Shown here: piece by piece, positions 33,689 to 44,211 of the stretch
How positions within the stretch are numbered: position 1 is the first letter of the stretch
How the letters are laid out: every line of letters begins with the position of its first letter
Source: Amoebidium appalachense
Lineage: Eukaryota > Ichthyosporea
Assembly (NCBI GenBank): GCA_963693365.1
Contig: CAVNZM010000008.1
Coordinates: 5,952,001 to 6,016,000 of the forward strand
Direction of reading: 5' to 3'
Length of the DNA: 64,000 nt
Notes under the pieces: generated by a model
What the model was told of the DNA's origin: nothing
The model's database searches: none
The model's input: the letters and a program-made list of their open reading frames with translations, nothing else
Program-made: the position numbers and the translations under genes

Positions 33689-35045
33689 GTTAAAGTGCGT
33701 GAGCGAATTGTGGTTTGTGTGCAAGCGTGTAGTAGAAAATCTTTCGGAGTAAAAGGAAGTTTTGCTGTGGCTAAAAATGTGTAGCGCTAAGACGTGACAG
33801 ACTGTTGCCGGAAGTGAGAGACTGTAGAACCGACGGGTTTGCTCAAGTGCACGCTTGGTCATATAGTTCGAGCATTGGTAATCGAAGTAGGGCAAAAATG
33901 TGTACCCACATATATGTATTTCAATCACTGTCTCGGCCACCGATACCCGTTGCAGTTAGGCTACCACAATGCAAAGATTTGAGATTATTTTTATTGTATG
34001 TGTTTATTTTGTGTACTGTACTTATCCATAAATATATCTTAATACAGCGTCAATAGAAGGCACTGCGTTACAGGCACATCGATGTTTGCTTTGAAAAGCC
34101 TTGCCCCCCTCCAGACAGTTCTCAGAAGTTCACGTGATCCCACGAGATACCTCAATCGCTGTCCAACCAATCAAAAAGACACCTGACCCCAATCGCTGTC
34201 CAGCCAATCAAAAGGATCCTGAATTCGCGGGTCTTCTGTGTACATATTGTGTATAAACAAAATCATTAATACTTCATTGTAATGATCTTATCCAGAGAAG
34301 TATAATTTTGAATTTTAATAGATTTGATTGTGATAAAAGAGGGTTTTTATAATCGTTTTGACAGTGGGCGTTAAAAAAACGGAAAAATTCAAAAGCCATC
34401 TCACCGGAGGGGGGGCAAAAAGGGGTGATATTCGAATGACCCGCGGCAACGGCATCCATGTTGATGTTTTTTGTTCGTTGTACACAAGACTTGAATGAAA
34501 TAAATAAAATTATGTAGAAAAACACTTGAATTTTGCATTGATTGTGATGAGTTTTTTAAGAATCCTTTTCACCGGGGCATTAAAATTGTGAAAATGCCCC
34601 AACCAATCCAAGGGCATGCGCATCTTCTAGAAAACCCATGCTGAGCTACCCAAAACAAGATGCAGTTGTACCTGTTCGCGCTGTTCCCTATGAATTTATT
34701 TTCCATGTTGAGCCAAAAACATTACAAGTAAAAAAAAACCTAAAAAAAGCAGTCAAGCCAATTCACGTACTCATAATTTGGACAATCGTCCGGAATCGAT
34801 CCCCCATTTCGATCCGCGAGTAAGATGCCTGTTGGAGCTGGGGCTATAAAAAGGCAGTCTAACTGATTGGGGGTCATTTGTCGATCAAATCCTTTCACGC
34901 TGTCTAAACCTTACTCGAGGCAAAAATTCCTTTCTTTTGTTCTTGACCCTTTTGTTCTTAACCTTAAGCATTACCGATTGGGGGTTCTCATTTCGATCAC
35001 TCTCACCTCGAAAATCCTTTCTTTTGTTTTTGAGCGTTACTAGTC
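33689..35045. promoter_or_regulatory. CCAAT-rich divergent spacer of the right-arm pair
   Basis: The spacer between the right JmjC start (33688, minus) and the coiled-coil gene (35046, plus). It contains CCAACCAATCAAAAAG, CCAGCCAATCAAAAGG and CCAACCAATCCAAGG, a TATAAAAA box at 34845-34852, and repeated GGGGGTCATTTGTCGATCAA / GGGGGTTCTCATTTCGATCA leader blocks. No coding exon is recognised. Confidence 0.55.
34845..34852 (+). promoter_or_regulatory. TATA box of the right coiled-coil gene
   Basis: GGGGCTATAAAAAGGCAG, 201 bases before the ATG at 35046. The long leader may hold the transcription start and a 5' UTR with short repeats. Confidence 0.5.
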
Positions 35046-35756
35046 ATGTCAGAGCCCAAGTCTCCGCATAGTCAAGGGGGTGGGGAGGGGGGTGAGGGGG
35101 AAAAGACCTTCCGTGTTACCCCCGAGATGTGGGACGAGCTTTGCCGTCGGGTCTATGTCACCCCCGAGATGTGGAACGAGCTTTGCAATCGGGTCAATGT
35201 TGTCGAGGAGCAGCTCAAGTCGTTGTCCGTCGACGTCGAGAAGGTTTCGGGGAAAGTTGTTCGCCAGAACGAAGCTCTGCAACGCCAGAACGAGGCTCTA
35301 CAAGAGTCTGCAGCATCGAGTGCGAATGAAGCACAAGAATTGCTCCATCGTATGTCCCGTGGGTACGGTAATGTAGCGGGGCTTGTGCAGCAGCTGAAGG
35401 AGACTCGGGATGCTCTTCAGGCAAGGGAGGTCGAGTTGGCGAGTGTGAGGGCCACGGCTGAAGAGTACAGGCTTCAGCGTGACAGACTGTCTGCATGTAT
35501 CGACGAAAACCCGATGAGTTCTGTGTACAACCCCTCCGACCAGACCCACCGCAAGCCCCCTCCCCCCCGGCCGGCTCAACAAAGCCCCCTGCCCCTCCCG
35601 GCCGGCTCAACAAAGCCCCCTGCCCCTCCCGGCCGTGTCGTTCCGGGACCCCCCCCCGCGCTTTTGGGTACCCCTCGCACCACCACCCCGAAGGGTGGTA
35701 AGAGAGGCAGTGACGATGTCGAGCATGACCCCAAGAGACACGCGCCCAGCAAGTAG
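35046..35756 (+). CDS. Coiled-coil, proline-rich protein, right-arm copy
   Basis: 236 residues. The N-terminus is Gly/Ser/Glu-rich. A duplicated block, VTPEMWDELCRRV and VTPEMWNELCNRV, lies near residues 25-50. A coiled coil covers about 50-155 (VEEQLKSLSVDVEKVSGKVV, ALQRQNEALQ, QLKETRDALQAREVELASV). Then a proline-rich part with repeated AGSTKPPAP, and a basic end GKRGSDDVEHDPKRHAPSK. This is the same order of parts as the left-arm gene at 645-1898, and it is likewise divergent from its JmjC neighbour. No known family. Two tandem 3' blocks with AAATAAATATA (35921 and 35995) may carry the polyadenylation signal. Confidence 0.75.
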   Translation: MSEPKSPHSQGGGEGGEGEKTFRVTPEMWDELCRRVYVTPEMWNELCNRVNVVEEQLKSLSVDVEKVSGKVVRQNEALQRQNEALQESAASSANEAQELLHRMSRGYGNVAGLVQQLKETRDALQAREVELASVRATAEEYRLQRDRLSACIDENPMSSVYNPSDQTHRKPPPPRPAQQSPLPLPAGSTKPPAPPGRVVPGPPPALLGTPRTTTPKGGKRGSDDVEHDPKRHAPSK

Positions 35757-35999
35757 TGTGTGGTGGGTGGGGGGTGTTTGGGGTATAGTTTTTGCAAGCA
35801 AACTGGGTGTATTGTTGGGGGGGGGGGGGGGGTTACAAACAACCGAGTGTATTTTTTGGGAGAGGGGAGCCACAACGGATGTATTTCGATACTATGTAAA
35901 ACTTATGCAGTGGAAATACAGATAAATATATTACATTAAGAAGACACGTGTGCCACCACGGATGTATTTATTTTGTAAAGCTCAGTGGAAATACAAATA

Positions 36000-36415
36000 A
36001 ATATATAAGCACGTGTTGCCCCCGGCCTCACACGGATGCATTTACTTGGCCCCCGGATTCACCAGCCTCACACTAAGCATTATTTGCATGCACGGATGCA
36101 TTTATTTGCCCTCTCCCCCCCCCCCTCCCCCCTCCCGGTCTCTAGCATTATTTGCATGCACGGATGCATTTATTTGCCCCCTCCCCCCCTCCCCCCTCCC
36201 GGTCTCTAGCATTATTTGCATGCACGGATGCATTTATTTGCCCCCTCCCCCCTCCCCCCCCTCCCGGTCTCTAGCATTATTTGCATGCACGGATGCATTT
36301 ATTTGCCCCCTCCCCCCCCCCCTCCCCCCTCCCGGTCTCTAGCATTATTTGCATGCACGGATGCATTTATTTGCCCCCCTCCCCCCTCCCCCCTCCCCCC
36401 TCCCGGTCTCTAACA
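36000..36415. repeat. ~62-bp minisatellite
   Basis: About six copies of GCATTATTTGCATGCACGGA, TGCATTTATTTGCC, then C/T-rich sequence and CCCGGTCTCTA. Noncoding. Confidence 0.9.
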
Positions 36416-36479
36416 CGGGTGCATTTTTTGTTTCACTTTTTGCATCCCCCGGCCTCAGGGGGTTGTTTCACTTTTTGCA

Positions 36480-36515
36480 TCCCCGGCCTCACACTTAGCA
36501 TATATATTTGGCCTG

Positions 36516-36548
<33 letters not shown>

Positions 36549-36626
36549 TTTGCATCCCCCGGCCTCACACTTAGCCTATATATTTGCCCCCTCCCGGCCT
36601 CACACTTAGCATATATATGTGGCCTG

Positions 36627-36669
<43 letters not shown>

Positions 36670-36782
36670 TTTGCATCCCCCGGCCTCACATTTAGCATAT
36701 ATATATTTGGCCCCCCGGCCTCACACTTAGCCTATATATTTGCCCCCTCCCGGCCTCACACTTAGCATATATATGTGGCCTG

Positions 36783-36819
<37 letters not shown>

Positions 36820-37001
36820 TTTGCACCCTCCCGGCCTCACACTTAGCATATATATTTGGCCTCCCGGCCTCACACTTAGCATATATATTTGGCCTCCCGG
36901 CCTCACACTTAGCATATATATTTGGCCCCCCGGCCTCACACTTAGCATTTATATTTGCCCCCTCCCGGCCTCACACTTAGCATTCACATCTGCCCTGCCT
37001 G

Positions 37002-37057
<56 letters not shown>

Positions 37058-37060
37058 TTT
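36480..37060. repeat. CCGGCCTCACACTTAGC / (GA)n minisatellite
   Basis: Repeats of CCCGGCCTCACACTTAGCAT with TATATATTTGGCC, and GGCCTGCCGAGAGAGAGA blocks. It is the reverse complement of the intron repeat at 30967-31180. Confidence 0.9.
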
Positions 37061-37099
37061 TTGCCCCCCCCCCCCCCCCCCCCCCCCTCCCCCCCCCGT

Positions 37100-38160
37100 G
37101 CCCCCCGTGCCCCCCGGAACCACGCCCGGGCAGTGTCTTTCCACACACACACACACACACACACGTGTGCCAGCAAGGCCCCCCAACTGTGAGGCCCCCG
37201 CCAGTCTCCTCCGCCTCCTCCGCCCCCCCCTGCCCCCCAGCCTCCCCCTCCCCCCAGCCCCCCTCCTCCCGGAACCACGCCCCCAGCGGTGCCATGCCTC
37301 CCCCCTGCCCCCCTGCCCCCCTGCACGTGTGCCTCCCCCTCCTCCCGGAACCAGGCCCCCAGTGGTGGCAGCATATGCCTTTATTAGTCAAACAGAGCCA
37401 CCAGAAACTTGCACCACTCTGGTGCCTCATGCACATCTACCTGCTGCACAGGCAACATGCTCTATGCATACATAATACTTTCTCACTGTGGGTGGCTCGC
37501 CAGTCTCGCCCTCCTTGCCCTCCTCGCCAGCATGTGTGCCTCACATATCCGCCCTCTTGCTGGCCTGCCGGAACCACGCCCCCAGTGGTGCCATTCCCCA
37601 GCGGTGCCATGCCTCCCCCACTCTCCCAGCCCCCCTGCACGTGTGCCCTCCCCTCCCCCCCTGCTGCCGGAACCACGCCCCCCAGTGGTGGCATTCCAAC
37701 ATGCTTCCCCCACTCTCCCCGGCCTCCTGTGCACGTGTGCCTCCCCTCCCCCCTGCTGCCGGAACCACGCCCCCCAGTGGTGGCATTCCAACATGCTTCC
37801 CCCACTCTCCCCGGCCTCCTGTGCACGTGTGCCTCCCCTCCCCCCCTGCTGCCGGAACCACGCCCCCCAGTGGTGGCATTCCAACATGCTTCCCCCACTC
37901 TCCCCGGCCTCCTGTGCACGTGTGCCTCCCCTCCCCCCCTGCTGCCGGAACCACGCCCCCCAGTGGTGGCATTCCAACATGCTTCCCCCACTCTCCCAGC
38001 CCCCCTGCACGTGTGCCCTCCCCTCCCCCCCCTGCTGCCGGAACCACGCCCCCCAGTGGTGGCATTCCAACATGCTTCCCCCACTCTCCCAGCCCCCCTG
38101 CACGTGTGCCCTCCCCTCCCCCCCCCTGCTGCCGGAACCACGCCCCCCAGTGGTGGCAGC
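37100..38160. repeat. ~90-bp C-rich minisatellite
   Basis: Six or more copies of CTGCTGCCGGAACCACGCCC, CCCAGTGGTGGCATTCCAAC, ATGCTTCCCCCACTCTCCC, GTGCACGTGTGCC. Long open frames here are repeat translations. Confidence 0.93.
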
Positions 38161-38190
38161 CAGTGCCTTACATACTAATCTATTCTATGG

Positions 38191-38282
38191 CCACATGGCC
38201 AGATGGCCAGATTGTTTTGACTTCCGGTGGATCCCCCCCCCTGCTCACAGACTGAATTTGATCTGGCCATCTGGCCATGTGG
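38191..38282. repeat. Perfect 22-bp inverted repeat
   Basis: The left arm 38191-38212 (CCACATGGCCAGATGGCC...) is exactly complementary to 38261-38282, with a 48-base loop. Each arm contains two TGGCCA cores. GGGTATAAACC follows. GGCGAGCC repeats (38408-38480) lie downstream. Confidence 0.85.
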
Positions 38283-38593
38283 GTATAAACCGTTTTCTGT
38301 TCAAATATTGGAGAACTGTCGATAGTGATAGAAAATGTCATTGGAAGAACAATCGGGAAGGTCATCACGTGATAGATATTTGGAAGTGATCTACTGGAAA
38401 GAGCGAAGCAAGGCGAGCCGTCGGTTATTTTGGCGAGCCGATAGGCGAGCCAAAATAATCGACAAGGCGAGCCGAAATAACGAGGTCGAGCGAGGACACG
38501 AGCCGACATGATCCGGTTACGATATGACCCATAAAAAATTCACTTTATTGATACATTATGCAAACTTTAACTCGGTTATTTGATTCATATATC

Positions 38594-38690
38594 ATTCTTA
38601 TGCCAACGTCGTCTTTACCAGCCCCAGCAAGGGGATACATGAGCCGGTGCCTGTGGATCAATCTCACAAGCAGGCACAGGTGTGCTCCAC
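38594..38690 (-). repeat. Split direct repeat B2
   Basis: 97 bp starting ATTCTTATGCCAACGTCGTC and ending TGTGCTCCAC; identical to B1. It is the 3' terminus of the element. The 91 bp between B2 and A2 (38691-38781) are unique. Confidence 0.93.
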
Positions 38691-38781
38691 AGGAGCAATG
38701 AAAAGAATGACAAATGTCATACAGAAACATGCTCAAAAAACGTAGCCTAGTGCCTAAATAGGCAAAGGGTGTGGTGGGTGG

Positions 38782-39287
38782 GCAAAAACTTAGCTAAAAA
38801 ATTGGGCCTAAAGAGACCTAAACGCGCTCAGTAGCGCCGCAACTGACCTCCCTGGGGCCGCGCAAGCTCATTATAGAGCGCGGCCCACATTTTTGCCTAT
38901 GGAAATATGAAGAAATGACTTAGAACCTATCAAATCCATGAAATCTACCAAAATGGAATTTTTGCTGCACATCAACCAATGAAAAATTTTCACAAGTGGC
39001 TAAAACCCCTAGATCATAAAGACCAAATCGATTGCCGCCCATTTCGGACTAGATATAACTCAAACTCATCAATATATCCATATGGCATATCCCACAGAAC
39101 ATAAAAACAGCTACAGCTCCCTAAATAAAAATGCTAGCAGCCTGAAACTTTGCACACACATTAAACACACCATGGCCTACAGCATTATACTACCACGAAG
39201 TTTACAGCACACTCACAACACACAATTTCACTCCAACGGGGCTATCTAATTCTCCTGCAAAGAAAACACGTTTACAAACTTAATATT
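38782..39287 (-). repeat. Split direct repeat A2
   Basis: 506 bp from GCAAAAACTTAGCTAAAAAA to ACGTTTACAAACTTAATATT, matching A1 over its full length. It overlaps B1 by the bases ATT. No ORF. Confidence 0.95.
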
Positions 39288-39381
39288 CTTATGCCAACGT
39301 CGTCTTTACCAGCCCCAGCAAGGGGATACATGAGCCGGTGCCTGTGGATCAATCTCACAAGCAGGCACAGGTGTGCTCCAC
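39285..39381 (-). repeat. Split direct repeat B1
   Basis: 97-bp copy of B2, abutting A2. It ends just before the recombinase stop codon. Confidence 0.93.
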
Positions 39382-39387
39382 CACTCC

Positions 39388-40317
39388 CTACCTGGCACGG
39401 GAAGGAACGAACCATGCCGTGGGTGACTGACGCAGCGCTGCAGCCCGGGCAAGGAGCGACGCAGGCACGCGAATAGAAAGAACAAGAGACTGGCCGGCCT
39501 GCACATACCGGCGGAGGGAGGCATGCGATCTCCATCGACCACGCAGAGCAATCGTCTCTACTGAAACACCCCTGACATAGTCTCTCGAGGCACCACCATG
39601 GCGAAGACTGTGAAGATGGAACCCATACTCGTTGAGGCCGAGGGAGTCACATGCCGCGTGGAACTTGGCACGCAGAACATCATACGAGAAAGGAAACAGC
39701 CGCGCAGAAGGGGGGGCGCCACGGAACCAGAAAGACAGGATGGCCAACAGGGACGGATCGGTGATGGGGACAAACTGATTTGGACCGGTCTTGGTGTCGG
39801 CCAGGCGGATGCCGCCTGTACCGGGTGGCATGTCGTGGGGAACGGGGTCGTCGGGCAAAATAAGATCCGCACGGGTGAGCATAAGCAGCTCACTGACACG
39901 AAAATAACACTCAAATCCAAGCAAAACAGCAATACCAAACAAGGGGCCAATTTTGGAATACAAATGATGGCCAATGACGAGGACCAATGAAAACGGAAGC
40001 GGGGGCGTGGTCTTTGCTGGAACAAGCCGGTTCCAGCCCTGCAGGCTCCGTTGGGCGGCCTGCAGGTGTGGACCCAGGCGTGGCATGAAATGCTTGATGC
40101 CGGCAGCTGTGTTGACACAGCGCTGACGCTGGCCACGCGATGGATCAATGGCATAACACTCCTCAAAATACTCCACCAGGAGGTCGTCCAGTTCGGCGGG
40201 GGACTTGGTGTCGGTACCAGGGGGCAACCAATCCAGGAACTCAACAACAGCATCCCGGTAGGCCTTGAGGGTTGGGGGCTTTATGGCCTGGTCAGCCAGA
40301 AAACCGCGAGGGACCAT
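39388..40317 (-). CDS. Tyrosine recombinase of the retrotransposon
   Basis: 309 residues from the ATG at 40317 (the frame is open to 40404), overlapping the end of the RT ORF by 26 bases. Catalytic residues are all present: Arg140 in CYFRVSELL, Lys176 in DTKTG, His236-x-x-Arg239 in HSLRHGG, Trp262 and His265 in GRWRSHAS, Tyr271 in RRYVQAG. It integrates the circular DNA copy by strand exchange, so no target duplication is made. The C-terminal 35 residues are extra. Confidence 0.95.
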   Translation of the reverse strand: MVPRGFLADQAIKPPTLKAYRDAVVEFLDWLPPGTDTKSPAELDDLLVEYFEECYAIDPSRGQRQRCVNTAAGIKHFMPRLGPHLQAAQRSLQGWNRLVPAKTTPPLPFSLVLVIGHHLYSKIGPLFGIAVLLGFECYFRVSELLMLTRADLILPDDPVPHDMPPGTGGIRLADTKTGPNQFVPITDPSLLAILSFWFRGAPPSARLFPFSYDVLRAKFHAACDSLGLNEYGFHLHSLRHGGASRDYVRGVSVETIALRGRWRSHASLRRYVQAGQSLVLSIRVPASLLARAAALRQSPTAWFVPSRAR

Positions 40318-42346
40318 CTGCAGGATTGTGGGCTGACGGCAGCCACACACAATACAAACGAATGTCGAGGGCAAGAGTGTAGGCAGCCACCTGGCGGCAT
40401 ACACGGTTCAGGCGTCGGGATGCTGAACGACCCTTAGCAACAGCCCCAAGCAGCGCCGTCGAATCAAGGCCCCAAAGGTAGCGGGAGCCCCGGGCAGCCG
40501 TAGACCGACCTAATCGACGAAGCCCCAGGAGCAAGGCTTCTCCCTCCAGAATGTTGATGTGGTCGGAGTGGCGCCAACGATGACTGATGTTGGTGGTCCA
40601 CCGGCCACCAACAGCTGCCAGGATAGGTGCCGGGGGGGCGGACGGGCTTGGCTCGTGCACAGGACCAGACAGCTGGCTGTAGTGGCCACGCCGGTTGCAG
40701 TGAGGCAGCACTTTGCGGAGAAGCGTTGCTGGAAGCACCCGGGACACCACTGCACCACCCAACAAGGAAGCATCAGTGCAGAACATGGTGCTAGCAAACC
40801 CAGAACGCAAATCACAACGCATCAAAGGGGCCAAAGCACACATCGCCTGAAGCTCCCACACCACGGGCGGGGGAAGGGGCTGTTCCCGACCCCCCAGCTG
40901 CTCCACAAAACTGTAGACGGCACTCAGAACCGACAAAAGCGGCCGCTGCAGCAGTGCCGCCCACACCCAACCACCAAGCAACTGCTGCAAACGGAGCTGC
41001 GTGACGACACCACGACGCAACACGGCCTGGGTTTCCGCCACCAGACGGCACAAGGAAGCGCCAGACGGGCGCAATATCCCAGAGCGATGCATTTCCAGGC
41101 CTAGCAGCACCATAGAGGACGAGGAACCAGCAGCCACATCCTTCTTGACATTGGAGGGAAGACCAGCCGGGCCGGTGACGCCATGATACGATTCACGCTG
41201 ACGATTGATGGCGGTGGCATCTGTGCCGACCCAGCCACAGTCGTCCACATACAGGGCATGCTGCGTGGCCTCCACAGGCCGCGGCACTATCGCACAGAGG
41301 CGCTCAATGCGGGGCATGCCGGCTCGGTCAGCCAACTGCCCATGGACGTCTTGAGCCACAAGCACAGAATGCACCCAGCCCATGGGCACGGTCTTGAGGG
41401 CCGGGTACACAAGCCGGTCGGGCCCAGAAATGCCAACAGCCTCCGAAGACACAGGCGGCAATCCGAAGTACCGCCACAGCCACTCGGGGGCAAGAAGACG
41501 ATGGAACTGGTTGTCCATGTCCGACTTGCCAAAATAGAGGCAATCCTCAGGCCCCAGCAACAGATCGGCAAAATCGGCAGGGTTGGGCAGGTGCACCTGG
41601 AGGGCAGGATGATCACGGGCAAAGAACAGGTTGCCACGGCGGCCGTCAAAAATGACGCGGGCTCTGGTGTCTTTGGGGACCCCAAACAGCCCATTGATGG
41701 CCAGTGGTTTTTCCTTCGCCTCGAAATAGTGCACCATGCCGCAGTCTTGAAGCCGAAGAAGCAGGGGACCGTATTCCCCACTGGGAACGTGATGCGCCGG
41801 TCGGATGCGGCGCAGCTCTGCAGGCGTCGGCGGAACAGGCTTGAGAAGGCCGCCGTCGCAGTTGGCCAAAAACGGCTGCAGCGTAGGAGACAAAAACTGC
41901 AACACGTCCACTGTGGCTCCAACCCCAGGGGGTGGCAAAGCGGCATTTGCCGCCGTGAGAGGTAGCCATCCTGTCAATACAGGGTAGGCCGCGGGGAACG
42001 CAGCCAAGACACTACTCGCAGGCTGAGCGTCGTAGACACCCGCGCGTATAGCATCGTAGCTGGCCCTAAGGACAAAGGTCCACAGGGCATGGTGGTGACT
42101 GTTCACCAACCGGGTCGGGAATGGGCAAGGGCCGCCTGCCCACAGCTCGTTGAGGGCACCAAGACAACGGTTAGCCAAGGTAACCCCCTTCAGGCGGTGA
42201 GACAGACGTTGCCGACGGCGTTGACTCCGTAGACGGGCTTGTCCAGAACGGTCCGGCACAGGAATGGCCGGAACAGGGAACAAATCAGAGGCGGCAAAGA
42301 CATGACGTGGCATAGCTGTGGAATCCTTAGAAAAATTAGGGGGCAT
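40292..42346 (-). CDS. Reverse transcriptase / RNase H polyprotein of the retrotransposon
   Basis: 684 residues (a second in-frame ATG is at 42313). RT motifs: VPMGWVHSVLVAQD, a DIRS-type motif B region, and the active site YVDD near residue 366, followed by VKKDV and LLGLEM. The C-terminal RNase H has Asp in CTDASLLGGAV, Glu in ILEGEALLLGL, Asp in GLDSTALLGAV and Asp in SAHNPADGPSR. Upstream about 150 residues are an unassigned N-terminal extension. No aspartic protease or integrase is present, as expected for this class. Confidence 0.95.
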   Translation of the reverse strand: MPPNFSKDSTAMPRHVFAASDLFPVPAIPVPDRSGQARLRSQRRRQRLSHRLKGVTLANRCLGALNELWAGGPCPFPTRLVNSHHHALWTFVLRASYDAIRAGVYDAQPASSVLAAFPAAYPVLTGWLPLTAANAALPPPGVGATVDVLQFLSPTLQPFLANCDGGLLKPVPPTPAELRRIRPAHHVPSGEYGPLLLRLQDCGMVHYFEAKEKPLAINGLFGVPKDTRARVIFDGRRGNLFFARDHPALQVHLPNPADFADLLLGPEDCLYFGKSDMDNQFHRLLAPEWLWRYFGLPPVSSEAVGISGPDRLVYPALKTVPMGWVHSVLVAQDVHGQLADRAGMPRIERLCAIVPRPVEATQHALYVDDCGWVGTDATAINRQRESYHGVTGPAGLPSNVKKDVAAGSSSSMVLLGLEMHRSGILRPSGASLCRLVAETQAVLRRGVVTQLRLQQLLGGWVWAALLQRPLLSVLSAVYSFVEQLGGREQPLPPPVVWELQAMCALAPLMRCDLRSGFASTMFCTDASLLGGAVVSRVLPATLLRKVLPHCNRRGHYSQLSGPVHEPSPSAPPAPILAAVGGRWTTNISHRWRHSDHINILEGEALLLGLRRLGRSTAARGSRYLWGLDSTALLGAVAKGRSASRRLNRVCRQVAAYTLALDIRLYCVWLPSAHNPADGPSRFSG

Positions 42347-42423
42347 ATTTAATCAAGGGCACGTGGCAGGAAGCCACAAGAAAATAATATACAGAACCGC
42401 GTGCCGAACCCCCAAAGGGCCGT

Positions 42424-43479
42424 TTAGGCCCTGTGCCCACCGGTCCCCGGAGGGGTCGATGGACCGGCTCCGGATGGGCCACTGCCGGGACCGCGCCGAG
42501 CCCGGGTGACTTCGGCGAGGGTCTTGGCTTGACGAACAGCCCGGGTGGCCAAGGCAGGGGGCAGGGGCAGGCTGCGCGCAGGGAGCTCCTCAAACTGCTC
42601 TGCAACAGCCCAGTCCCCGTTGGACTGATCAGCAGTCTGCACAGCCAGCAGACGGCGCACACCAACTTCCACAGCAGGTGACTCCTTGCGGGCCTTAGGG
42701 TCGGCGGCCAGCAGCAGATCCAGCATACGGGCAAGCGTCAGAGCCTCCCGTTTGTTGCGGTAGCTGACCCAATCCGCCGCGTGGACAGCCGCAGTGACCG
42801 AGGCCTGGTCAGCCAAGGTGCTCTTGAGGTAGGAAGGGGCCAGACGTTCCTTGACGCGCAGGTTGACTTTGGCACCGCTGGAGAGCAGATAACGGCTGGG
42901 GGTGGGTTTGGAACGGCCAGAGGAACGACGGCGGCGAGAGGAACGACCGTAGCCACTGCTGCTGGAATCAGAATCCTCACTCGACGATGGGGTGTCTTCA
43001 CTGCCGGTGTCGTACGCATAGACAGGCTCCTTGCCCTTTGCCCGCGCAGACAGCGTGCTCAGCAGGCCGCCGGCAGAGGGCTTCTTGGGGCGACCAGACT
43101 GGGCAACAGAGAGGGCTTGCACTTGGGCAGAAAGCGCCTGCAGCTGCTCTTGGACGTCTACACCGTCAGAACGCCGCTGGGGAGAGGGCGACCCAGGTGG
43201 GGGGGAGGCACGGCCGCTGCGAGGAGTGCGACAGAGCAAGTGCAGCTGGTCGGTGACTTTCCAACCGACCATCTCAGGGTCATCAAAAGCCACCGAGCGC
43301 GCCTTGAGGGCTGAAACCACACTGTTGACGGTTTCTGCCGGCAGGCTGTTCCAGGGGAGGGCGTTGGACTGCAAAACGGCCAGACTTTTGAGACTTGCGT
43401 CGTCCGCATCGGTAGAGATCTCCAAAAGCTTTTCGAGGAGAGCGGCCCCCTTGGCGACCAGAGCAGATGGAGGGGCCAT
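42424..43479 (-). CDS. Gag-like structural protein of the retrotransposon
   Basis: 351 residues from the ATG at 43479. A helical N-terminal part, a central Ser/Arg-rich segment (SSSEDSDSSSSGYG, RRRRSSGRSKPTP), then a helical domain (MLDLLLAADPKARKE) and a Pro/Gly tail. No CCHC zinc knuckle is present. Position upstream of RT supports a gag role. Confidence 0.8.
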   Translation of the reverse strand: MAPPSALVAKGAALLEKLLEISTDADDASLKSLAVLQSNALPWNSLPAETVNSVVSALKARSVAFDDPEMVGWKVTDQLHLLCRTPRSGRASPPPGSPSPQRRSDGVDVQEQLQALSAQVQALSVAQSGRPKKPSAGGLLSTLSARAKGKEPVYAYDTGSEDTPSSSEDSDSSSSGYGRSSRRRRSSGRSKPTPSRYLLSSGAKVNLRVKERLAPSYLKSTLADQASVTAAVHAADWVSYRNKREALTLARMLDLLLAADPKARKESPAVEVGVRRLLAVQTADQSNGDWAVAEQFEELPARSLPLPPALATRAVRQAKTLAEVTRARRGPGSGPSGAGPSTPPGTGGHRA

Positions 43480-43705
43480 TGCAATGCTCACAAACCAGAC
43501 TAGAGCACGAAAACTTGAAAACGAAGACTGGAAAATGCAAAAACGTGGGAAAACCGACACCGCAAAAAACGTCCGAAAACCAGCTAAAACGCAACGGCGC
43601 GCACGCAAAACTCTTACCAGATGCTGCCGAAGCTAAGCGCGCGCTCTTGGGCAAAAAAAACTAGAGAAAAAACGAACAAGAGCGCGAAAAATGGGGACTA
43701 GAGTT

Positions 43706-44211
43706 GCAAAAACTTAGCTAAAAAATTGGGCCTAAAGAGACCTAAACGCGCTCAGTAGCGCCGCAACTGACCTCCCTGGGGCCGCGCAAGCTCATTATAG
43801 AGCGCGGCCCACATTTTTGCCTATGGAAATATGAAGAAATGACTTAGAACCTATCAAATCCATGAAATCTACCAAAATGGAATTTTTGCTGCACATCAAC
43901 CAATGAAAAATTTTCACAAGTGGCTAAAACCCCTAGATCATAAAGACCAAATCGATTGCCGCCCATTTCGGACTAGATATAACTCAAACTCATCAATATA
44001 TCCATATGGCATATCCCACAGAACATAAAAACAGCTACAGCTCCCTAAATAAAAATGCTAGCAGCCTGAAACTTTGCACACACATTAAACACACCATGGC
44101 CTACAGCATTATACTACCACGAAGTTTACAGCACACTCACAACACACAATTTCACTCCAACGGGGCTATCTAATTCTCCTGCAAAGAAAACACGTTTACA
44201 AACTTAATATT
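43706..44211 (-). repeat. Split direct repeat A1
   Basis: 506 bp matching A2. It is the 5' end of the element; the outer junction is AATATT followed by host ACATTCAC. Confidence 0.95.

Larger units (their letters stand above)
38594..44211 (-). mobile_element. Complete DIRS-order (Ngaro/PAT-like) tyrosine-recombinase retrotransposon
   Basis: 5618 bp, reading right to left: A1 (44211-43706), gag-like ORF, RT/RNase H ORF, tyrosine recombinase ORF, B1 (39381-39285), A2 (39287-38782), B2 (38690-38594). A1 and A2 are 506 bp and appear identical; B1 and B2 are 97 bp. This A1-ORFs-B1-A2-B2 layout is the split direct repeat structure of Ngaro and PAT elements. ATT is present at both outer ends and at the B1/A2 junction, as expected if a circular intermediate recombined at a 3-base crossover. 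All three ORFs are open and the repeats match over their full length, so the insertion is recent. Confidence 0.95.

Noticed and set aside
41183-41965. 260-codon plus-strand frame inside the retrotransposon
   Set aside because: Antisense shadow of the reverse transcriptase ORF.
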